Shown piece by piece: positions 49,637 to 57,783 of a DNA stretch of 64,000 nt. Positions within the stretch are counted from its first letter, which is position 1, and every line of letters begins with the position of its first letter. Source of the stretch: CAWDVH01 sp963805705 (GTDB taxonomy: Bacteria; Actinomycetota; Actinomycetes; Streptosporangiales; Streptosporangiaceae); NCBI GenBank assembly GCA_963805705.1, contig CAWDVH010000005.1, positions 186,001-250,000 of the forward strand, in the 5' to 3' direction. The notes beneath the pieces were generated by a model that worked only from the letters and a program-made list of their open reading frames with translations, was not told the DNA's origin and made no database searches. The translations under genes and the position numbers were made by a program.

Positions 49637-49864
49637 TTAGGTCGCTACCCGCCCTCCATCGACTGCAAGAGTGACGCCCTGAACGAAGCTGGCATCATCA
49701 CTGGCCAGAAAAACGGCGCAGGCGACCACGTCCTTGGCTCGTTGTTCATCTCGTCCGCCCACCAGCACATGAGCGCCATTGGCAGCGAGGGCAACGGCCG
49801 TAGCCCTGCCGATACCGCTCGTCGAGCCCCGTGACCAGAGCAGCTTGCCGCTTAGATCCGTCAT
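49637..49864 (-). pseudogene. SDR remnant with internal deletion and a compensated frameshift
   Basis: A 75-residue frame that joins an SDR N-terminus (MTDLSGK...GSTSGIGRATAVALAANGAHVLVGGRDEQRAKDVV) directly to an SDR C-terminus (ACAVFLASDDASFVQGVTLAVDGGRVAT). About 170 middle residues, including the catalytic YxxxK, are missing. In addition, six codons after SGK read LLWSR instead of the expected AALVT; the other frame gives exactly AALVTG, so a lost G and a gained G compensate. The gene is decaying but remains open. Confidence 0.8.
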
Positions 49865-49890
49865 TCGTCGCCTTGTCCTCTCTTGTGCAA

Positions 49891-49942
49891 ACTGGGTTGC
49901 ACGACTCACTATGACGGGAGTCAGACTGGGTTGTCAAACTCA
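49891..49942. promoter_or_regulatory. repeated operator-like site at TetR divergent promoter
   Basis: ACTGGGTTG-N4-ACTCA occurs twice in the same orientation, at 49891-49908 and 49925-49942, 34 bp apart. The second copy is an imperfect palindrome (CTGGGTTG/AAACTCAG). A TAATAT at 49951-49956 lies 6 bp before the TetR ATG at 49963, suggesting a leaderless transcript. Likely the TetR autoregulatory operator. Confidence 0.55.
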
Positions 49943-49962
49943 GAATCTGTTAATATGGGTGC

Positions 49963-50565
49963 ATGAACGAGACAATCGACCGGCCGAGGCTGACCCCCAA
50001 GGGGGCACGCACCCGGGCGCGGATAGTGGAGGCTGCTGCCGCGCTGATCCATGCGCGCGGCGTGGCGGGCACCACCTTGGAAGACGTCAAGGTGGCGGCC
50101 GAAGTCAGCGGCTCGCAGATGTACCACTACTTCCCTGACAAGAACGAGCTCCTACAGGCGGTCATCGTCTATCAAGCCGACTCCATCGTCAGTCGCAACA
50201 GGCACGCGCTCAGCGGCGTGCACGGAGTCGAGGCCTGGCGGAACATGGTGATCAGCGCCGCGAAGAGAACCAAGGCAAAGGGAGGCTGCCAACTTGGCTC
50301 GCTCGTCGGTCAACTCGCCGAGACCGACCCCGAGGCCCGAGCGCTCATCGCGGCGGGGTTCGATCAGTGGTCGGCCACGATCGCCGATGGACTCAGATCC
50401 CTTCATGCCGATGGGAAGCTGCAGTCCGGCATCGACCCGGACGACCTCGCCATTACTCTGCTCGCCACGCTCGAAGGAGGAATTCTGCTCGCCCAGGTAC
50501 TTGGGAGTAGCCGCCCCTTCGAAACTGCGATCGATACCCTCCTCGCCCTTGCCATCCAGACTTGA
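49963..50565 (+). CDS. TetR-family regulator (LmrA/YxaF-like C-terminus)
   Basis: A 200-residue repressor with the N-terminal helix-turn-helix (RIVEAAAALIHARGVAGTTLEDVKVAAEVSGSQMYHYFPDKNELLQAVI) and a ligand domain with GGCQLGSLVGQLAETDPEARALIAAGFDQWSATIADGL, as in the LmrA/YxaF group. It diverges from the SDR remnant, DUF1330 and SDR genes, which are its likely targets. Confidence 0.93.
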   Translation: MNETIDRPRLTPKGARTRARIVEAAAALIHARGVAGTTLEDVKVAAEVSGSQMYHYFPDKNELLQAVIVYQADSIVSRNRHALSGVHGVEAWRNMVISAAKRTKAKGGCQLGSLVGQLAETDPEARALIAAGFDQWSATIADGLRSLHADGKLQSGIDPDDLAITLLATLEGGILLAQVLGSSRPFETAIDTLLALAIQT

Positions 50566-50955
50566 GCCCGTACTCAGCCGACGCTTCGCTTCGAGCCCGA
50601 CGAGTAGCCCCGAGTACTGCCCGTGATCGACGCGCCCTGGCAGCCCGCCTTGCGAGCTCCAAGCCAACATGACTCGCGACCGAGCAGACCCGTCCTTCGG
50701 CACGGGGGCAGGGATGACTTCGCGAGCGTGAAGCCCTAGCGAGGTGTCGCTGTCGGCCGGCACCTGGCCGCACAGTCGCACCGCGTCGTGTTTTGTGCAA
50801 CGGCGAGGTCCTTCAGATCGGCAGCGTGAGAACTTCCGATCCTCGGAGGACCTCGACCGCTACCCCGCCACCGACCCGCCCACCAGCCCTACACCCTCAA
50901 CTGCGAAGAGCCGAGAATCCGGGCGTGCATGTGCGAGAATCCCGGCGTGTGGCCC
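50566..50955. other. intergenic region without recognised gene
   Basis: About 390 bp after the TetR gene. Frames here are compositional only, with no start signals or family resemblance. The promoter of the DUF1345 gene must lie at its end. Confidence 0.4.
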
Positions 50956-51606
50956 ATGATGCACATGACCAGGGTCCGTTACCCGATAATGATCTGGCGG
51001 ATGGCGGTATCAGCGACCGTGGGCATCACCGCGACGGTCCTGACGATCTTTCTCGGTAACTGGCGTTACGCTCCGAGCGTGGGGTGGGACGCGACCGCGA
51101 TCGTGTTCTGCACCTGGATCTGGCTGACGATCTGGCCGCTGTCGGCCGATCAGACGGCGGCCCGCGCGACCAGGGAGGATCCCAGCCGGGCCATCAGCGA
51201 CGTCGTCGTCCTCACTGCCTGCGTGGCCAGCCTCGGCGCCCTGGGCCTGGTGCTCGTCTACGCCCATGAGGCGGCCGGGGCGCTCCGGGCCATGCTCGCG
51301 CTGCTGGCGGTCGTGAGCGTGGCGGTGTCCTGGTTCAGCGTGCACACGATCTTCACGCTGCGCTACGCCCTGCTGTACTACACCCAGCCGGCCGGCGGCA
51401 TCGACTTCAACCAGCCAGAACCACCTGACTACCGGGACTTCGCGTACCTCTCGCTGACCCTCGGGATGACCTTCCAGGTCTCCGATACTGACCTGCAGAA
51501 CTCGGACATACGCGCGACCGCTCTGCGGCACGCGCTGCTGTCCTACCTGTTCGGCGCGATCATCCTGGCGGCAGCCGTCAACCTCATCGCGGGCCTAGGC
51601 GCCTGA
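50956..51606 (+). CDS. DUF1345-family membrane protein
   Basis: A ~216-residue membrane protein with five to six hydrophobic segments. The DUF1345 hallmarks are present: WDATAIVFCTWIWLTIWPLSADQTAARATREDPSRAISD, WFSVHTIFTLRYALLYY and DYRDFAYLSLTLGMTFQVSDTDLQNSDIRATALRHALLSYLFGAIILAAAVNLIAGL. Several ATG starts lie close together (50956, 50959, 50965). Function unknown. Confidence 0.9.
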   Translation: MMHMTRVRYPIMIWRMAVSATVGITATVLTIFLGNWRYAPSVGWDATAIVFCTWIWLTIWPLSADQTAARATREDPSRAISDVVVLTACVASLGALGLVLVYAHEAAGALRAMLALLAVVSVAVSWFSVHTIFTLRYALLYYTQPAGGIDFNQPEPPDYRDFAYLSLTLGMTFQVSDTDLQNSDIRATALRHALLSYLFGAIILAAAVNLIAGLGA

Positions 51607-51814
51607 CCGGGCGGCGGAGCCCGGCTCGGAGCAGGGTCTCCTTGAGGACACTTGCTATTGCGCAACTAAAGTGCGAGTGTGAGGGCAGGAAATGTAGTAA
51701 AGCCCCAGTCCCTGGCCGCCGTTTTCTGCCCAGCAGGCAGCCGCTCTGGAAACTGATTTCCGGATAGAATCTGGCGATTCCTGTAGGTAGTTATCCAGGA
51801 AAGGGATCGTCGAT

Positions 51815-52516
51815 ATGAGTACTCGGCCGAATATCGTCCTCGTCCATGGCGCGTGGGCAGATGGATCGTGCTGGAGCGCGGTCATCGAGCGCCTGCAGGC
51901 CGACGGCTACACCGTCACGGCGCCTCAGTTCCCTGAGTCCTCGCTGGCGGCTGACGTCGACCGGCTGCGCCAGGTGCTGGACCGCCAGGACGGCCCGACC
52001 ATCGTCGCCGGCCACTCCTATGGCGGGCAGATCATCACTGCCCTGGGCACGGACGCGCCCAACGTCGTCGGGCTGGTCTACATCGCGGCGTTCGGGCTGG
52101 ACGAGGGCGAGTCGATCGGCGGGCTGGCGGCCCAGGGACCGCCCACTCCGGCACTGGCGCACCTGGACATCGACAAGCAGGGCTTCGCCTGGCTGCCCGA
52201 AGACGACTTCGTCCATCACTTCGCGGCCGACATTGACCCGGTCAGGGCACGGGTCATGTACGCCGTTCAGCAGCCGCTGGCCGCGTCCACCTTCGAGGAC
52301 GTGATGGGCGTCCCGGCCTGGAAGTCACACCCGTCCTGGTTCATGGTCGCCGATGGCGATCAGGCCATCCCGCCCGATGCCGAGCGCCAGTTCGCCCGCC
52401 GCATGGGCGCCACCACCGTCGAGGTCCCGACCAACCACGTGGCGATGGTGTCCCATCCCGACGAGGTCGTACAGCTCATCGAGACCGCCGCCGAAGCTGT
52501 CCAGTCCGCCAGGTAA
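51815..52516 (+). CDS. alpha/beta hydrolase
   Basis: A 233-residue hydrolase: oxyanion region IVLVHGAWADGSCW, nucleophile elbow GHSYGG, Asp in FMVADGDQAIPPDAE and His in PTNHVAMVSHPDEV give a full catalytic triad. It resembles the small salicylate-esterase-like group of the fold, with no lid domain. Substrate unknown. It stands alone before the PadR locus. Confidence 0.92.
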   Translation: MSTRPNIVLVHGAWADGSCWSAVIERLQADGYTVTAPQFPESSLAADVDRLRQVLDRQDGPTIVAGHSYGGQIITALGTDAPNVVGLVYIAAFGLDEGESIGGLAAQGPPTPALAHLDIDKQGFAWLPEDDFVHHFAADIDPVRARVMYAVQQPLAASTFEDVMGVPAWKSHPSWFMVADGDQAIPPDAERQFARRMGATTVEVPTNHVAMVSHPDEVVQLIETAAEAVQSAR

Positions 52517-52592
52517 GCGAAGTCATCCACCCCGCGCGACCGGACGCCCGCCTGGAGTGCGGCTAGTCCGGCACACGCTATATCGAGTTGCG

Positions 52593-52613
52593 GTATAGCG
52601 GAACCCGCTATAC
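52593..52613. promoter_or_regulatory. PadR operator: perfect 9-bp inverted repeat over a -10 box
   Basis: GTATAGCGG (52593-52601), AAC, CCGCTATAC (52605-52613) are perfect arms. A TATACT -10-like hexamer (52609-52614) lies inside the right arm, so a bound PadR would block RNA polymerase. A third CGCTATA half-site lies at 52576-52582. The site is 53 bp before the PadR start. Confidence 0.7.
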
Positions 52614-52665
52614 TGTGACCCACAGCGATGTGATGAGAGATCATGAGGGTGCGCAGGAGGGTGAC

Positions 52666-52992
52666 ATGACGGACCGACTGGACCGGTGGGCCGATCCGCC
52701 GCTGCTGGTGCTGGCCAGCCTGGCCGACGAGCCGAGGCACGGATACGCCATCACGCAGGACGTGGCGGACACCATGGGCGTGCGGCTCAGCGCCGGCACC
52801 CTCTACGCGGTGCTGTCAAGGCTGGAGTCTCGCGGGCTGATCGAGCCGCTTGAATCCGAGGACCGCCGCCGGCCGTACCGCCTCACGGCCGCCGGCGCCC
52901 ATGCGCTCGCGGTGCAGTCCGAGCGGATGAACCAGGTCGCCTTCGTGGCCCGCGAACGGCTCCGCGCTCACTACGGATGGGCCGGCGCATGA
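52666..52992 (+). CDS. PadR-family regulator
   Basis: A 108-residue winged-helix regulator: LLVLASLADEPRHGYAITQDVADTMGVRLSAGTLYAVLSRLESRGLIEPLESEDRRRPYRLTAAGAHAL, the typical PadR core, with a short C-terminal helix. The ATG at 52666 has GCAGGAGG upstream. Its stop overlaps the following membrane-protein gene (ATGA), so it is the autorepressor of this pair. Confidence 0.93.
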   Translation: MTDRLDRWADPPLLVLASLADEPRHGYAITQDVADTMGVRLSAGTLYAVLSRLESRGLIEPLESEDRRRPYRLTAAGAHALAVQSERMNQVAFVARERLRAHYGWAGA

Positions 52993-53885
52993 GCGCCCCG
53001 CAGACGCCGCCGACCCGATCGCCGCACGCCCGCGGGCTGGCCCGCACGGCACTCGCCCTGTACCCCGCCGCCTGGCGAGCCCGTTACGGTGACGAGGTCT
53101 GCGCCCTGCTGGACGATTCCGGCGCCAGCCCGCGCGCCATCCTCAGCCTGGCCTGGCACGCGATACCCGCGTGGGTGTGGCCCGCACGGCATCTCTATGA
53201 CCGGCCCGCGCGGATGCGGGCCAGCCTCGCCACCGTCCTGGTGGCATGGACGGTGCTGAGCGGCCTGGTGCTGGTCTTCGCGCAGCTCACCCAGGGCCAG
53301 GGCCTCAGGCCCCCCGGTCATCCGATCGTCGGGTGGTCGTACTGGGCCTTCGACGTGGCTGTTCTCGTCTCGGTGGCCGCCGTCGTGGCCGGCGGCCTGC
53401 CCCTGTGGTTGCTGATGATGCGCAGTGCTCATCGCGAGCGCCGCCCGCGCGATATGGCGTACCTGCTCTCGCCGGTCATCGTGCCCGCCGTGTACCTGGC
53501 CGCAGTGATCGTTACTGTCCGGCTCATCGGCGGCCCGGACGGCGTCAGCCCGTGGTGGTTCCTGTTCATCGTCGTCCTCGGCTTCGCCGCCGCCGGTGTT
53601 TCCGCCGCCGGTCCCGCGCTGGCTCTGCGTCGGCTTCGCCCTCGCGGCCCGGCCGTTGGCCTGGCCGTCGGCGCGGCAGCCGTCGCGGCGGCGGCCATGA
53701 GCCTGGCCGGTGCGGTCAGCATTGTCGCCGCCGCTGGCCTCACCTTCTGGGTGCCTCAGTACGCCGGCTTCCACGAGGGCTGGTCGCTCGGGATTTACCT
53801 CCCGATGGTCCTGCTCGCGGCCGCCGTCGCCACGGTCAGCGCCGCGCGCGGGATCCGGGCCGCCCGGCCGAGTGCCGCAGCATGA
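52989..53885 (+). CDS. membrane protein paired with PadR
   Basis: A 298-residue protein. The N-terminal ~55 residues (LARTALALYPAAWRARYGDEVCALLDD) match the soluble segment often found in membrane proteins following PadR genes in actinomycetes; about six membrane segments follow. It is translationally coupled to padR. Function unknown; an ABC-type or membrane-stress role has been proposed for similar pairs but is not established here. Confidence 0.85.
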   Translation: MSAPQTPPTRSPHARGLARTALALYPAAWRARYGDEVCALLDDSGASPRAILSLAWHAIPAWVWPARHLYDRPARMRASLATVLVAWTVLSGLVLVFAQLTQGQGLRPPGHPIVGWSYWAFDVAVLVSVAAVVAGGLPLWLLMMRSAHRERRPRDMAYLLSPVIVPAVYLAAVIVTVRLIGGPDGVSPWWFLFIVVLGFAAAGVSAAGPALALRRLRPRGPAVGLAVGAAAVAAAAMSLAGAVSIVAAAGLTFWVPQYAGFHEGWSLGIYLPMVLLAAAVATVSAARGIRAARPSAAA

Positions 53886-53982
53886 GGCACCGGCCGCCGG
53901 GGACCCTAGGCACTACGGCATGCGCTGTGATAGGTCATGCCTGAGCAGACTGAAACACCTGTGAAGGCGATTGGACCGGCGA

Positions 53983-54555
53983 ATGCGCATCCGAAAGCAC
54001 CCGATTACACCGCTCGCGGCAGTCGTGGCGGGTCTCCTGGCCGGGGTCGTGGGAACCGTCAGCCTGGACACGGTTCAGTACCTGAGGCATCGCCGCGCCG
54101 GTGGCGAGGAGAGCCCGCTGGCGTGGGAATTCGCGCCGGTCGACAGCTGGGAGAAAGCCCCCGCCCCCGGGCAGGTCGCCAAGCGCCTGATCGAGGGCTT
54201 CACGCAGCGCGAACTCCCTGACCGTTGGGCCTGGCTCACCAGCACCGCCATGCACTGGGGCTTCGGATCGAGCTGGGGGGCGCTCTACGGCATCCTGGCC
54301 GGGTCACTACGCAGGCCGCACGCCCTCTATGGCGTGCCGTTCGGCGCTGTGGTCTGGGTCACCGGCTACATCGCCCTGCCGCAGGCCGGGCTCTACAAGC
54401 CGATCTGGGAGTACGACTCGAAGACTCTGGCTAGTGACCTGAGCGCCCATCTCGCGTACGGAGCGGGCACCGGAGCCGCTTTCTGGCTACTGGTGAAGGT
54501 CTGGCCGTCAGCTGACTGCGCTGGCCAGGGCCCCTGTCCGCCGAGTGTTTCGTAG
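53983..54555 (+). CDS. membrane protein of unknown function
   Basis: A 190-residue protein with about four hydrophobic segments (ITPLAAVVAGLLAGVVGTVSLDTVQYL; MHWGFGSSWGALYGILAG; LYGVPFGAVVWVTGYIALPQAGLYKPIWEYD; LAYGAGTGAAFWLLVKVW). It resembles DUF1440-type membrane proteins. The ATG at 53983 is used because the frame before it lacks a good start. Confidence 0.75.
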   Translation: MRIRKHPITPLAAVVAGLLAGVVGTVSLDTVQYLRHRRAGGEESPLAWEFAPVDSWEKAPAPGQVAKRLIEGFTQRELPDRWAWLTSTAMHWGFGSSWGALYGILAGSLRRPHALYGVPFGAVVWVTGYIALPQAGLYKPIWEYDSKTLASDLSAHLAYGAGTGAAFWLLVKVWPSADCAGQGPCPPSVS

Positions 54556-54597
54556 CGCTCGGCGCCCGCTCGGGCCAGGCGCTCCGGCTGCCCGGCG

Positions 54598-55851
54598 TTA
54601 CTGGGGCGCCAGCCAGGCTAGCGCGGCTGTGGTCAGGGCCTCGGTGCCGGTCCGCAGGCAGGGCTGCAGCGGCGGCAGGAATTTCGGTGAGTGGTTGCTG
54701 ATCAGATCCTGCAGGCGCCCGGCCTTCTGCGCGGCGCGGTAGGCCTTCTCCTCGGTGTACCCGAGCGCCCAGTAGGTGTAGGGCACCCCGGCGGCGTTGG
54801 GAATGTTGCTGAAGTCCTCGCTGACGGTCTGCCGCTCGATTTCGCCGGCGTGATCGCCGAAATGAGCGGTGAACGCGCTGGCCACCCGGTCCGTCGTGGC
54901 CGGCTCGTTGACGGTGAGCGGGAAGCTGCCGACGGTGTCGAAGTCCGGCTCCCTGGGTGAGCCGGAGGCCTGGCTCTCGGCCCGCACGATCCGCTGGACC
55001 GACGCGAGCATGCGCTCGTGGGTCTGCTCTGAGTAGCTGCGCAGGTTCAGCTCCAGCAGGGCGTGGTCGGGAATGAGGTTGCTTCTGGTACCGGCCTGGA
55101 CGCTGCCGGCGGTCACCACCGCGATCTCGCCGGGCGCGACCTCGCGGGACACGATGGTCTGCAGCCGGACGATGGCCATGGCCGCCAGGACCACCGGGTC
55201 GATGGTGTGCTGCGGTATGGCGCCGTGGCCGCCCTTCCCGTAGACGGTCACGTTGATGCTGTCTTCCGTCGCCATGAACGGCCCGGAACGGGTCAGGACC
55301 GTCCCGGCCATGCCGGACAGCAGATGCTGGGCCAGGGCCACGTCGGGAACGGGAATGCGCTTGAACAGGCCGTCGTCCACCATCGCCTGCGCCCCGTCGC
55401 CGGCCTCCTCGGCCGGCTGGAACAGCGGCAGCAGGGTCCCGCTCCACTGGTCACGGTGATCGGACATGAGCTTGACCATGCCGAGCAAACAGGACATGTG
55501 CATGTCGTGGCCGCAGGCGTGGGCGACCGGGACCTCATGGCCCTGGGCATCCTTCCCCGTCGCGGTGCTGGCGTAGTCCGCGCCGGTGTCCTCCTTGACC
55601 GGCAGCGCGTCCAGCTCGGCCCGCAGCAGCACCGTGGGCCCGGCACCATTGGCCAGGACGCCCACCACTCCTGTCCCGCCGATGCCCGTCTGGACCGTGC
55701 AGCCATACTCCTGCAGCTTCCCGGCGGCGCGCTCGGCCGTGCGGTGCTCCTGGTGCGACAACTCGGGATGGCGATGCAGATCCTTGTAGAACGCTTCCTG
55801 GCCGGCCGCCAGGCCGTCGTAGCCGGCCAGGATCTCCTCGAGACTGCCCAT
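54598..55851 (-). CDS. M20-family amidohydrolase
   Basis: A 417-residue zinc amidohydrolase of the M20D (hippurate hydrolase/IAA-amino acid hydrolase) type: DLHRHPELSHQEHRTAE, VLLRAELDALPVKEDTG, HACGHDMHMSCLLGMVKLM, QPAEEAGDGAQAMVDDG, and YGKGGHGAIPQHTIDPVVLA in the dimerisation domain, then ETVSEDFSNIP-like SEDFSNIPNAAGVPY. It removes an acyl group from an amino acid or similar amide. It is encoded just downstream of the pyruvate-oxidase-type gene. Confidence 0.93.
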   Translation of the reverse strand: MGSLEEILAGYDGLAAGQEAFYKDLHRHPELSHQEHRTAERAAGKLQEYGCTVQTGIGGTGVVGVLANGAGPTVLLRAELDALPVKEDTGADYASTATGKDAQGHEVPVAHACGHDMHMSCLLGMVKLMSDHRDQWSGTLLPLFQPAEEAGDGAQAMVDDGLFKRIPVPDVALAQHLLSGMAGTVLTRSGPFMATEDSINVTVYGKGGHGAIPQHTIDPVVLAAMAIVRLQTIVSREVAPGEIAVVTAGSVQAGTRSNLIPDHALLELNLRSYSEQTHERMLASVQRIVRAESQASGSPREPDFDTVGSFPLTVNEPATTDRVASAFTAHFGDHAGEIERQTVSEDFSNIPNAAGVPYTYWALGYTEEKAYRAAQKAGRLQDLISNHSPKFLPPLQPCLRTGTEALTTAALAWLAPQ

Positions 55852-55864
55852 ACCGCCGCCCGCC

Positions 55865-57604
55865 TTACTCGATGTCCAGTTCCCGCAGGTTTGTCCGGGC
55901 CAGCTCGACCAGTTCCTTGCCCTCGCCGGACAGGACGGTCCTGGTCGCGTACAGCGTGAAGCCCTTGATCTCGCCGTAGGTCAGCGTGGGCGGCAGCGAG
56001 AGTTCGTGGCGGGCGGTGCGGACGTCGACCAGGGCGGCGCCGTCATGACTGAACGCCGCGCGCAGCGCGTCCTCCAGTTCGCCGGCCTTCTCCACCCGCA
56101 CCCCGAACAGCCCGGTGGCCTGGGCGATCCCGGCGAAATCCGGGTTGTCCAGATCAGTGCCGTAGGTGACGATCCCGCCTGCCTTCATCTCCAGTTCCAC
56201 GAAGGACAGCGCACCGTTGTTGAACACCACGATCTTCACCGGAAGATGCTGCTGGCGCAGCGTGATGAGCTCGCCGAGCAGCATGGCCAGCCCCCCGTCG
56301 CCGGACAGCGAGATCACCTGGCGGCCCGGCTGGGCGGCCTGCGCCCCGATGGCATGCGGGAGCGCGTTGGCCATCGACCCGTGATTGAACGAGCCGATCA
56401 GCCGGCGCGTGCCGTTCATCCGCACGTACCGGGCCGTCCAGATGCACGGCGTCCCCACGTCCGCGGTGAAGACCGCGTCGGCCGCGGCGAGCCGGTCGAC
56501 GGTGGCTGCCACGAACTGCGGATGCAGCGGGGATTCGCCCGGCCGGCTCTGGGCGAGCTTGTCCAGCCGGGACCGGGCGCGCCGGTAGTGGGCGGTCATC
56601 CGGTCCAGGTGCTTGGCGTCGGACTTGGCCTCCAGCAGCGGCAGCAGCGCCTCGATGGTGTCCTTGACCGTCCCCACCAGCGGGATAGTGACCGGCACCC
56701 GGCGGCCGATATTCTCCCCCCGCACGTCGACCTGGATGACGGGGACGCCCTCGGGAAAGAACGGCCGGTACGGGAAGTCAGTGCCGAGCAGGACCAGCGC
56801 GTCGCAGTGCTCCATGGCCCGGTAACCCGAGCCGAACCCGATCAGCCCGGTCATCCCCACGTCAAACCGGTTGTCGTACTCCACGTGCTCCTTGCCGCGC
56901 ATGGCGTGCACGACCGGGGCCTGCAGGGTGCCCGCGAACTCCAGGAGCTGGTCGTGCGCGCCCGCGCATCCGGCCCCGGCCAGGATGGTCACCCGGCCCG
57001 CGCCATTCAGCACCGCGGCCGCGGCCGCGAGCGGAGCCTCGGCCGGCCGGACCACCGAGGCCGCCTTGCGCACCGGGGTCATCGCGGCGCCCGACGGGAC
57101 GTCGGCGAAGAACACCCCGCCGGGGATGACGACGACGGCGACTCCGCTGCGCTCCAGCGCTGCGCGCATCGCGCTTTCCATGATGTGCGGGATCTGCTCG
57201 GGGATGCTGGCCAGCTCGCAGTACACGCTGCACTCGCGGAACAGCTCCTGCGGATGCGTCTCCTGGAAGTACTGCAAGCCGATCTCGGTTTCAGGGATGT
57301 GCGCCGCGATCGCCAGCACCGGCACGCGGCTGCGGTTCGCGTCGAACAGGCCGTTGATCAGGTGCAGGTTGCCCGGCCCGCAACTGGCGGCGCAGACCGC
57401 CAGCTCGCCAGTCAGCGCCGCGTCCCCGGCTGCCGCGAAACCCGCGGCCTCCTCGTGCCGTACGTGCTGCCAGGCAATGCCGCCATCCCGGCGCAGCGCA
57501 TCGGTGAACCCGTTGAGCGAGTCACCGGGAATCCCGTACACCCGGCGCACGCCCGACGCCTTCAGCATTGCCACCATTGCCTCAGCCACGCTGGAAGCCA
57601 TCAT
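55865..57604 (-). CDS. poxB: ThDP-dependent pyruvate oxidase/dehydrogenase (PoxB-like)
   Basis: A 579-residue enzyme of the acetolactate-synthase fold. It has the pyrimidine domain with the catalytic Glu (WQHVRHEEAAGFAAAGDAALTGELAVC), a central FAD-type domain and the ThDP motif LSGDGGLAMLLGELITLRQQHLPVKIVVFNN. The C-terminal tail matches quinone-linked pyruvate dehydrogenases that turn pyruvate into acetate and CO2. Two ATGs stand at the start (57604 and 57601). It sits 13 bp upstream of the M20 gene and may be co-transcribed. Confidence 0.9.
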   Translation of the reverse strand: MMASSVAEAMVAMLKASGVRRVYGIPGDSLNGFTDALRRDGGIAWQHVRHEEAAGFAAAGDAALTGELAVCAASCGPGNLHLINGLFDANRSRVPVLAIAAHIPETEIGLQYFQETHPQELFRECSVYCELASIPEQIPHIMESAMRAALERSGVAVVVIPGGVFFADVPSGAAMTPVRKAASVVRPAEAPLAAAAAVLNGAGRVTILAGAGCAGAHDQLLEFAGTLQAPVVHAMRGKEHVEYDNRFDVGMTGLIGFGSGYRAMEHCDALVLLGTDFPYRPFFPEGVPVIQVDVRGENIGRRVPVTIPLVGTVKDTIEALLPLLEAKSDAKHLDRMTAHYRRARSRLDKLAQSRPGESPLHPQFVAATVDRLAAADAVFTADVGTPCIWTARYVRMNGTRRLIGSFNHGSMANALPHAIGAQAAQPGRQVISLSGDGGLAMLLGELITLRQQHLPVKIVVFNNGALSFVELEMKAGGIVTYGTDLDNPDFAGIAQATGLFGVRVEKAGELEDALRAAFSHDGAALVDVRTARHELSLPPTLTYGEIKGFTLYATRTVLSGEGKELVELARTNLRELDIE

Positions 57605-57744
57605 CCGTTCCTTCCCGCGCCGACCCGCGCGTCAGCAAGCTGCGGCCACACCGGGACCGCGCCGGGGAGTGAAGGGCACAAAAGCGCTCTGCTAGCTATG
57701 CTCGCCCGGCGGTAACCGGATCACAAGACCCTTTCGGCACGCTG

Positions 57745-57783
57745 AGGGGCCGGGCTGAGGCCAGACCTTCAGGGGCCGGGCTG
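57745..57783 (-). repeat. 13-bp direct repeat at a gene end
   Basis: aggggccgggctg occurs at 57745-57757 and 57771-57783 (period 26). The stop codon of the minus-strand gene (57769-57771) touches the second copy. Confidence 0.8.

Noticed and set aside
50152..50781. Minus-strand frame covering the TetR gene end and the following spacer
   Set aside because: Overlaps the well-supported TetR gene and shows no domain or start signal.
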